NCBI GenBank assembly: GCA_043228905.1
Contig: JBHGNT010000009.1
Coordinates: 6,076,001 to 6,140,000 of the forward strand
Direction: 5' to 3'
Length of the DNA: 64,000 bases
DNA from: Azolla caroliniana
Lineage: Eukaryota; Polypodiophyta
Below are positions 54,637-64,000 of the stretch, in pieces (position 1 is the first letter of the stretch; each line of letters opens with the position of its first letter). The position numbers and the translations under genes were made by a program. Under the pieces are notes generated by a model. The model was not told where the DNA came from, did no database searches, and saw nothing but the letters and a program-made list of their open reading frames with translations.

Positions 54637-57214
54637 ACTGTGTTCTTCTCAAATCCGAAAGAAGGGCCAGTAGTAGTTGACACAAATAGTTCGGCAATCA
54701 CCGCCATCGTCAAAGGACGGGAACTACTAGGGACGATTGTGGACAGAGGATCGGGCGTGAACGTGATTAGTCTATGGACTTGTAATACCCTAGGAATCCA
54801 GGAATGGAAGCCTTGCCCGTTTTGGCTCCGGATGGCGGATACAAGTTCGGTAAGACCTACCAGTTTGATATAGGATTTAGACGTAACTATCGGAGGACGC
54901 GCATTCCGCATTTCGGCGGTGGTTCTCTAGCTCAATATGCAAGGGGCTTACCCACTGTTGCTGGGCTGCCCATGGCTAAAAACGACGCATATCAAACAAA
55001 ACTAGTAGAAAAACATGATTACCTTCCGGCGAGGAAAGGCTAAAGTAAGGGCACCTACCCACCCTCGATCGAGTACCCGCAAGGAGCTGACACCGCTATA
55101 TGCGGAAGGTGTAAATATGCTCGAGGGGCTTGTTGATGAAGAGGTCGACCAATACTTAGAAGAAAACCCCAAAGTTGTACCCCTATTTGAAATCGATGTG
55201 GCAGAAGCAGTGTCACCATATATAATGCAATAGGATGATGCCGACGAGGAACTGAATAGGGAAGCTATCAGAGAATTATGGCAAGCACAGGAAGCTCTGG
55301 AGAGGGAGATGGCGGTATCCCAACGCTTGAAAGCATCCCAGTTCGAGGAAGTGAACTTAGGAACTGGGGACGACGCAAGACCGGTTCATATTGCTAAGGA
55401 AATGTCATCGGACAACAAGACGACGATGATCACTTTATTAAAGGAATTCCGGGACGTATTCACCTGGTCCTATGAAGACATGCGGGAGCTGGATCCTCAG
55501 TTGTACCAACACTAGATACACCTCAGTAAGGATGCCAAACCGGTAGCACAACGACGTTACCAGATGAACCCTAACTATGCGGCAAAGGTGAAAGAGGAAA
55601 TTGACAAGTTGCTACGGGTCGGTTTTATCCGACCAGTGGAAAAATCGGCATGGTTAAGTCCCATAGTCTTCGTGCCGAAAAAGAACAGTAAGATCCGGGT
55701 GTGTGTCGACTACCGGAAACTCAATGTGGCAACAGTGACCGACGCCTTTCCACTTCCATTTACGGATGGAATGCTGGACACGGTAGCCGGTCATGAAGTG
55801 TATAGCTTCCTAGACGGGTTCAACGACTACAATCAAATAAGGATGCACCCCGACGACCAAGACAAGACGGCGTTCGTCACCGAATGGGGAGTTTTCGTCG
55901 CAGTGGTAATGATGTTTGGGCTCAAGACCGCATCGACGACCTTCCGACGAATAATCATGGAAATATTTGGCGAGTTCATCCCGGCATTCATGCAGGTATT
56001 CCTGGATGACTTCGCCATGTATAGCGGAGAAGGAGAACATCTCCAACACCTCCGGCTATGTCTTCAGAAATGCAGGAGTTATCGGTTAAGCCTGAATCCA
56101 GCAAAGTGCGTGTTCGGAGTAACAAGCGATGCATTGCTGGGCCAGCTTGTCAGCAAGGACATGATCGCGGTAGACCCCGATAAGGTCAAAGCAATCTTAG
56201 AAGCACCGACACCATCCACGACCAAAGCTTTGAGTCGGTTTCTAGGGCAAATACGGTGGCATAGTCGGATGCTCGGGTATTTGGCCAATCTTGCTACACC
56301 ATTGCATGTCGCGGTTCACCAGACACCGTTTCAATGGACGGATACGGAGGATACCGTTTACCGGGCATTGAAAGTACTGCTATCACAAGCACCGGACTGG
56401 TCAAAAGAATTCCACGTGTTCGTTGATGCGTCTGACACAGCAATCGGCAACGCCACTAATGCAAATGATTGAACCGAAATGGTACCGACCGGTCTATTAT
56501 GCTAGCCGGAAGCTATCCTAGGAGGAACGAAATTATTCAACAATGGAAAGAGAAGCCTTAGGGATGATTTACAGTGTTACCAAGTTCAGGCACTATTTAT
56601 TGGGAAGGAAATTTTCATTCCATGTCGACCACTCCGCGCTATTATATTTGGTCTCAAAGGCATCACTCATCGGCAAGTTGGCCCGATGGACATTGTTGCT
56701 ACAAGAGTTTGAGTTCGAAATATATCACCGGCCAGGAATACAACATGCGGTTGCCGATTATCTGAGCCGGTTAGACTCTGGCGAGACCGGTAATGGAGTC
56801 ACGGATGAGTTTCCGGATGCCGAGTTGTTTAAAGTAATAGCAGAAATGGCAGCAGATAGCACGGTAGTCGACGAAGACAAGTGGTTGACCAACACGCATC
56901 AATTCCTAAGCACGGAACTCCCACCGGAGGAGATGAACCAGGATGAGCGGAAGCGGTTAGCGGTACAAAGCCGACATTTTTGTCTACTATAGGACACCCT
57001 GTACCACAAAGGCGCGCATGGCATATGGTGGCGAGCAGTGCGAAGCGACAGAAAGGACACAATATTACGAGAATCACACTGTGGCGTTGCCGGAGGGCAC
57101 TATGCCGAGGACGCTACGGCAAGAAAGATATGGCACAACGGGCTATGGTGGCCGACGACACTGAAGGACTCGGTTCGGTATGCGAAAGACTGTGATTTAT
57201 GTCAACAGCTGGGC
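54637..57214 (+). pseudogene. Gypsy A, second copy: protease, RT, RNase H, integrase finger
   Basis: Nearly identical to 8346-10760 (offset 46290-46292). RT is open over 55564-56472 with SFLDGFNDYNQIRM and VFLDDFAMYS. A one-base insertion near 56452 ends that frame; RNase H continues 56543-56992. TAG stops at 54928, 55231, 55513, 56519 and 56990 are all shared with the first copy. The integrase finger end (CDLCQQLG near 57190-57213) is cut by the copia LTR at 57215. Confidence 0.93.
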
Positions 57215-57620
57215 TGTTGAGAGACAAGCTCAACATCGGCCGGATCGGCTGAGCAAGCCGAGGACCGGATCAGTTGGAAACCGGTACGGAAACCGGTGCA
57301 TAGTAAGGCCGAATCGGTGTAGAAACCGGGAGGCCATCAAAAAGATATTCCGCAAGGAATATATTTGGGAGTTAGTGTAGGGGCTCCTTAATGAACATTG
57401 AAGTACTGTCAGTACTTCTGTCAGTCCGAAAAAGGACTTGTATAAAAGTGTTCATTGAACACATACGATGTACAAATCGAGTATTATTTTTTGAATTAAG
57501 TTCTTGTGTTTACTCTCTCTCTGTCTCTCCCGTGCGTACTGTGCAAACTTAAGCTTTCCATTAAACTTGCGTTTTCTGTTGTTCGGTTTCCTATATTGCT
57601 TCCGCACGCCATTCTTTTCA
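57215..57620 (+). repeat. Copia B 5' LTR (second copy)
   Basis: TGTTGAGAGACAAGC to TTCTTTTCA, 406 bp, with TATAAAAG at 57441-57448. It lies in the gypsy A integrase frame. It is missing in the first copy because of the deletion at 10771. Confidence 0.88.
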
Positions 57621-57632
57621 TGGTATCAGAGC
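57621..57632 (+). other. Copia B primer binding site
   Basis: TGGTATCAGAGC, initiator-Met type, directly after the LTR and identical to the site at 34396. Confidence 0.9.
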
Positions 57633-57702
57633 GCGAGGGTTGACAACCTCTGCAGTCGACTTTGCTTGAAGGAAAAACCAACGAAGAAGAACAAGAAAAC
57701 CG

Positions 57703-58271
57703 ATGGACAGAGGAATGGCTAGCTCGCTTCTGACGGAGAAGCTCGACAGAACCAACTACGCATCTTGGTCCTACAAGATGCACCAGTACCTACTTGGGCA
57801 CGGTTACTGGAGCTATGTCGAAGGAGTGAATGACGCGACACCCGAATCGACACACAAAGACTTCCCAGCGTGGGAACAATTGGCGAGCAGAGTGTTGTAC
57901 TGTTTCGCGTCTTGTGTGGGCGAACAACTATTATGCTATGTTCGGGATGCAAAAACGCCGAAGGGTGCGTGGGAAAATCTGAAGAAGATCTTCGCCGCGA
58001 GCACCACAACCAGGAAGCTTCAGCTCCGACAGGAGTTAAGCAACCTACGACAACGCGATTTGTCGGTGGCTGACTATACCTCGAAGATCAAGGACATATG
58101 TGACTCCTTAGCTATTATCGATGTGAATATCGAGGAAAGCGAGATGGTCTAGGTCTGTCTGGGGGGTTTGGCGTCAAAGTTCGGAGCGTTCCGAACTGTT
58201 GTGTGTACACGGGAGAATACGCCGTTGTTTTTCGACTTACAGTCGATGCTCCTTATAGAGGAGAACCACGC
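57703..58271 (+). pseudogene. Copia B gag N-terminal part (second copy)
   Basis: The natural start is the ATG at 57703. The frame is open through KLDRTNYASWSYKMHQYLLG, AWENLKKIF and SVADYTSKIKDICDSL to a TAG at 58150-58152, where the first copy has CAC. Coding continues to 58271 and is cut by the insertion at 58272. Confidence 0.9.
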
Positions 58272-59163
58272 TGTCGTAGTGTAATTCGTACACTACGTGA
58301 AAAATTACATTTTTGGTCTCTCCGGATAGGACATGGAGTACCCAATGAGAACTGGAAGAAGGAACCGGTAAGGACCGAAACCGGTAAGGAGACCCGGCAA
58401 GAGCCGGATGAAGAAGGCCAGTGAGAGTCAATGAGAAATGGACGAAGAGATCGGTAAGGAGGTCCCGGTAAGAACCGGACAAAGAAAACTATCAAGCACT
58501 GGATGAATCAGAACCGGAAAGAGCCAGATGAAGAAGGCCAGTGAGAGTCTCTCACCGGATGAAGAGACGTATTTGTAAATAGAAGAAAGTATAAAAATAT
58601 ATATTACATGCATAGGGCAAGATTCGAACCTTGCACCTCCATGTTAATAATGTTAAGCCTTATCATTATAGTAGGGTATTATGAATTTTAAAGTTATACT
58701 AAACTTTATCCCATGTAAAATTTCTAGACATGCATGGTACAAAAGTTATTCATGCATAGACACTCGAGTTAAAAGAAAAGATGAGATAGAAAGCTAATCA
58801 TGCACATGCAGTGTGCATGAAAACTAAAGATAGAAAAAGCATGATGCTTGCATGTGATGAACTTAGACTCTTCCAACACTATATAAGGAAGAGAGAAAGA
58901 TGTATAGAGGTTGTTGATTATTTTACAAGGGTTGATTAATATAATATAATCGTGGGATCCACGAGTTTGCTAACTATTTTTCTCTCTTAATTTGAGTACT
59001 CACAAATACACTATACTCGTGGGATTTACGAGTTTTTCATATCTTTCTTTCTTACAATATTTTTCATATTCTTAATTGCCTTAGAATTTTCTTTCCTCCT
59101 AGTCCAAAACCCCAGCGGTTCCCACCCGACTCACGCAACGATCCGGCGCCGAGAGGCACGACA
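58272..59163 (+). mobile_element. 892-bp solo-LTR-like insertion with ACGC duplication
   Basis: Starts TGTCG and ends CGACA; ACGC at 58268-58271 is repeated at 59164-59167. The first copia copy lacks it at the matching place, which confirms an insertion. It has a TATA box (CTATATAAGG near 58881) and repeated CGTGGGATCCACGAG-type segments. A hairpin CGTAGTGTA/TACACTACG lies at 58276-58298. An internal antisense tRNA-like stretch lies near 58616-58680. Ends and 4-bp duplication match the gypsy B type. Confidence 0.8.
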
Positions 59164-60128
59164 ACGCGGGTGCGTCGAAAAGCACGCATGCCGACAACAA
59201 GATGCTATACACGGAGGGAGATAGGCCCCGTGGTCGTGGCGGACGAGTCGAGTCGGTACGCAATGGAGGTGGCCGACGGGATCAAGGAAGAAGGCACCGA
59301 AGTGATGCCGACAACAATTCCGGACCCTCCGGAAATAGGGGGAGTCGAGGTGACGAGAACCGGCAAGGGAAATCCGCCGCGAATTGATGGTATTGTGGCA
59401 AGAAAGGCCACAGGGAGAGCGAGTGTTGGAAAAAGCGCGCCGATTCGGAGAGAACCGGGTCCAGACAGACCGACAAAGGAAATCGGCAATGATCACACTA
59501 CGCCGAAGGATCCGGAGAAGCCGGAAAAGGGTTAGTCTTCGTGACTAGACACGAAACAAAATCAATGAAGAAGATCTCCTCGAAGTCGGAGGAGGTGTGG
59601 TATGTCGACTCTGGCGCGTCAAACCACATTACGTGCCATAAGGAGTGGTTCTCGTACCTAGAAAAACCGATGCAACCGGGAGTATTCGCAACCGGAGACG
59701 ACACTCCGCATCCGATCGCGAATGTCGGAGAAGTTCCCCTGAGCCATGTCGGGCAGAAAGGGAAACTCATGAACGTGCTACACGTTCCGACAATCACGAA
59801 GAACTTGGTGTCAGTCGGACAGATCGTTGACCAAGGGATGGAGGTCTGGCTTACACACCTCGGGTGCTTCATTGAGGAAGAAGGCCATGTTATTGCGCAA
59901 GGGCGCAGAGATGGGAGGATGTTCATCCTCGACTCTACTGACGGTGGCACCGCAATGTTTGCAAAGGGACAAAAAGTCGAGTCGGACATCGACTTATGGC
60001 ACAAACGGATAGGCCACGTCAACTACCAGCGGCTTCAGGACCTGCAATCGAAATAGGTGGTATTTGGATTGTCCAAATTTAGTGGCCGGAAGGCACAAAT
60101 TTGTGAAGCATGCCAGCTTGGGAAGCAA
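59164..60128 (+). pseudogene. Copia B gag end and protease (second copy)
   Basis: Resumes in gag with the Arg/Gly-rich tail, the WYCGKKGHRESEC knuckle (with the TGA just before it shared with copy one), the protease YVDSGASNHIT near 59600-59635, and DLWHKRIGHVNYQRL near 59993-60035. A shared TAG is at 60054-60056. The sequence leaves copia at about 60128, so integrase and RT are missing. Confidence 0.9.
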
Positions 60129-62301
60129 CCCAGGGGCTTCACTGTCAAAACTTGTATGATAGCATGTGAGTTCATCAAAAGGGGTTTAAATTAATCAGTG
60201 AGATACAGAATATATATATATATATATAAGGGTATTAATAAAGATTTGAAAATATATTTACATAAGGGTATTATCAATTATGCTGGAAAAAAAAAACATA
60301 AGCCCATGAAATATTAGATATTTCAATGAGATAGTAAAGAATATATTATACAAACAATACTCAAATTTGGAGTAGCATACATACATACATACATACATAC
60401 ATACATACATACATGCGTGCATGCATATACCTACATTTAAACATTACATCCATGAATATGTATATACATACATTACACCCATTTATACATGCATACTGAC
60501 TAAACATAAATATATGTAGAAATATGTATTACCATATGTAAATATGTACCGACACATACATACATGCATTACATACTACATACATATTAGAATCGGCCAT
60601 ATATATTGACATAGGAATATACATAATACATACATAAAAATTACATATTACATATATACATACACATTCTCACAAACATATTTTATTTTTATTTTTCCCA
60701 AAAAAGCACTAAAGCACATAGTTATATGCATTTGGCTACATCCATTCGTTAAGTCATACAACTTAACCTTTCTATGCTCCACACATAGACACTTTATATA
60801 TTACATATTACACACATATATTATTATACACACAATTATATACAAATGCAAATATACAAACCAAACACGAAAAAAAAAGTACATATTTTATATATACGCA
60901 TACATACACATATACACACATTCCATACATACAATACAATACAATATATACATACACACACGAACATAACATGCATCACACATGCATATATACCTACATT
61001 CATATATCACACATCACACATGCGTATATACCTCTACATTCAAACATTACATCCATGAATATGTATATACATACATTACACCCATTTATACATGCATACT
61101 GACTAAACATAAATATATGTACAAATATATATTACCATATGAAAATATGTACATACAGATACATACATGCATTACATACTGCATACATATTAGAATCACG
61201 TTGCAACCATATATATTGACATACATATATACATGTAACATAATACATACAATAAAATTAGATATGACATACATACATACACAAATGCATATATACATAC
61301 AAAACACAGGAAAATAAATTACATATTATATATATACACATACACATACATATTAATACCTAAGACTACATATTATATCAATATGTATACAAATCTTCAT
61401 ACTTACAAACAAGTTACATATATATACACGTGCACACACACAAATAAATTAGATATTACATAGCATATAATCCATAACTATTACACAATATACAAATTTA
61501 CACATACATCATTTACATATATATATATTACATATGTAAATACATATTCCACATATCACCATATATATAGATTATACTGGACCATACAAACCACAATACT
61601 TACATACACACACACATTAGGTATATGTATACTTACACATACATTGGATATATACATGCATATTATGTACATATTACAAACATACATCCATATACAAACC
61701 ATATACATACTAAACATGAAAATATCCCAAAAATATACATACATAAATACATTACATATATACGCATACATACATTCATACATTTACATACATATGACCA
61801 CATACACACATACATATACATACATTGGATATATACATACATATTACAAACACATTCATACTCATTGAATCATGTATATTGACAGATACATATATGCATA
61901 CACATACATATTCCACATATCACCATATATATACATACATATGCCTACAATGTTATAAGTTTTACAAGCATACATCCATACACATATATACATATATATA
62001 CATACATACATGCATACACATAAATACATTACATACACATACATACGTACGTTACATATGTACATACATATCATCACAAACTACAATACATACATATATA
62101 TATAAATATTACAAACAAACATCCACACACTCATGTATGCATATATGCATATACCATACACTATACACATACATACATTACATATGTACATTCATGCATG
62201 TACATACATACATTGCATATGCATATATTACAATCACACATTCATATACATTGAGTCATGTACATTGACATATGGATATATGCATACAGCTACACACATA
62301 C

Positions 62302-62364
<63 letters not shown>

Positions 62365-62870
62365 TACATACATACATACATACATACATACATTACATAT
62401 GGATATATGCATACATATATGTACATTTGTACATAGACATACCTATATCATTTATACATTAGATATATACATAAATATTATGCACATATTACAATCACAC
62501 ATCCATACACATTGAATCGTGTACATTGTCATATGGATATATGAAAACACATACATACACAGATAAATTACATATGGATATATGCATACACATATGTACA
62601 TTCACACATGGACATACATATATTCATTTATACATTGCTACATATACATACACATATATACATTAGATATATACATAGATTTTATGTACATATGACAATC
62701 ACACATCCATATACATTGAATCGTGTACATTTACATATGCATATATGCATACACATACATACATACATTACATATATGCATACACATGTACATTCGTACA
62801 TGGACATACATACTCATACATTACATACATGACATATGGATACACATATGTACATTCGTACATGAATGTT
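60129..62870. repeat. ACAT-rich microsatellite desert, plus-strand orientation
   Basis: Almost all sequence is degenerate TACA/CATA repeat with pure runs at 60376-60413, 62313-62391 (CA then CATA) and TA runs near 60212-60228. A block near 60426-60640 recurs near 61030-61250 (CATCCATGAATATGTATATAC, TGACTAAACATAAATATATGTA, ATATTAGAATC). Another recurring block is CATTGAATC(A/G)TGTACATT near 61863, 62250, 62510 and 62717. No genes; apparent long frames are repeat translations. Confidence 0.9.
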
Positions 62871-63295
62871 TGAATGTTATGTTTAGTATGAATGAATGAA
62901 TGAATGTATGTATGTGCACGTAATGTATGCATGTATGAATGAATGAATATATACATATATGTAATGTATGCATAAAATAAGTATGCTTGCATGAATAAAC
63001 GTGAATGAATGGTTGTTTCCCCCCCAATCACATAGAATTTAAATCTTGTAAAAATGGTCACACTAATGCCAGGATATCTTCTTAAAAATAAAAATAAAAA
63101 AACTTGAATGAATGGATATATGTATGTATATTTATTTGTATGTGTATGCATATATGTGTGTGGATGTTTGTTTGTAATATGTAATGTATGTATATTTATT
63201 TGTATGTGTATGCATATATGTGTGTGGATGTTTGTTTGTAATATGTATGTAAAATTAATGTATATATATGAGCGGTATGAATGTTTAAGTTAATC
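62871..63295. repeat. Microsatellite in opposite orientation (ATGT on plus strand) with 65-bp duplication
   Basis: The repeat changes to TGAATGAATG/TATGTATG type. A 65-bp unit beginning TGTATGTATATTTATTTG occurs at about 63122 and 63187. A short non-repetitive piece lies at 63015-63105. Confidence 0.9.
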
Positions 63296-63660
63296 TATAA
63301 AAGTGATAAATTATAATAGTGAAAACATTCTAAAGAAAAATAAAATAAAATGTGGGAGAGGGGTTTGAATGAGAATAGGAAAAAACGGGTAAGGGGCAGG
63401 GCTAGAAATAGGAGAGGCTGAAAATAGGAGAAAGTTGGGGAGGGGTAGGGCGTAGAATATAAAGATTTTTACAAGGGGTGAGTACATAAGCCGGTGACAA
63501 ATATAACACCGTGCTATGCGATAGAGTGTAGGGTTGGAGATACAACATGGATAAAAATGAAATACAAAATCTTGGCTACCATGTGTAGTCCTGGACATAT
63601 GAACTACAAGAGAGATAAAGAGATATAAAAGGGAATGCATCGTTAGTAAATGTAGTCTCA
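63296..63660. other. Non-repetitive purine-rich island
   Basis: Purine-rich DNA (GGGGAGGGG near 63437, AGGGGCAGGG near 63392) without a convincing coding frame on either strand. Nothing recognisable. Confidence 0.4.
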
Positions 63661-63787
63661 TGCTTACAAACAATATATATTATACATACACTGTGATACA
63701 CATACATACAAATATGATATTACAAACAAACATCCACACACACATATATGTATTATGCATACACATACACATACAAATATACATACA

Positions 63788-63852
<65 letters not shown>

Positions 63853-63960
63853 TATATATATTCATTGATACATGCATACATTACGTGCACATACATACAT
63901 ACATACATACATACATACATTCATACTAAACATAATATTCAAACATTCATGTTTTTTTTA
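63661..63960. repeat. ACAT microsatellite, second plus-orientation block
   Basis: Pure TACA repeats at about 63790-63845, a TA run to 63861, and more ACAT to 63925. The last 40 bases (CCGCCTCCTCCTTTG) begin something different, cut by the window edge. Confidence 0.95.
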
Positions 63961-64000
63961 ATTTAGATTTTTGCCGCCTCCTCCTTTGCTCTACCTCCTC

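Noticed and set aside
58600-58690. Functional tRNA gene on the minus strand
   Set aside because: A good T-arm is visible but no convincing full cloverleaf; treated as a tRNA-like module of the LTR.
60846-62832. Long Thr/His/Ile/Tyr-rich frames in the ACAT region
   Set aside because: They are translations of a four-base repeat, appear in several frames and both strands, and show no domain or codon structure.

Overview
The window is nuclear DNA of a plant with a large, repeat-rich genome. The evidence is Ty1/copia and Ty3/gypsy LTR retrotransposons, plant-type LINEs, a hAT-type miniature element, AT-rich satellites, long microsatellite tracts, and one spliced cellular gene with a 4.1-kb first intron. 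The exact group cannot be fixed from sequence alone. The style of the gypsy and LINE proteins would fit a fern or lycophyte, but this is only an impression.

Layout. 1-2301 is the 3' end of a young-looking copia element (open RT-RNase H frame, polypurine tract, 614-bp LTR) sitting in a minus-strand gypsy gag remnant (2302-about 4400). 4968-7170 is a decayed LINE reverse transcriptase. 7190-22275 is a three-level nest: a plus-strand gypsy (A) holds a copia (B) in its integrase region, and copia B is split inside its RT by a complete minus-strand gypsy (B, 13885-20856) with 617-bp LTRs and a 4-bp CCGG target duplication. 22276-30342 looks like an unusual DNA transposon or its remains: two convergent genes, one with a DDE-like transposase signature, flanked or interrupted by arrays built from the perfect palindrome TAGCTAATTAGCTA, then a separate higher-order satellite (three monomers, 257 bp). 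30345-40881 is a second retrotransposon cluster: head-to-head gypsy C (minus) and gypsy D (plus), whose LTRs carry heat-shock-element arrays just upstream of TATA boxes, and several copia fragments. 40911-41749 is a non-autonomous hAT element with an 8-bp target duplication.

42424-50225 (minus strand) is the only intact cellular gene I can support: a five-exon GDSL esterase/lipase, 376 residues, with signal peptide, the expected catalytic residues and consensus splice sites. Its introns contain local tandem duplications. 50380-53170 holds no recognisable gene. 53170-54636 is a LINE 5' end and ORF1 remnant; 54637-60128 is a second copy of the gypsy A/copia B pair, with its copia 5' LTR kept and an 892-bp solo-LTR-like insertion (TSD ACGC). 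60129-63960 is an ACAT-rich microsatellite desert that switches strand near 62870.

Functionally, almost everything is mobile DNA in various states of decay, much of it carrying amber (TAG) stops consistent with CAG to TAG decay of methylated repeats. The GDSL gene is an island between two retrotransposon clusters.
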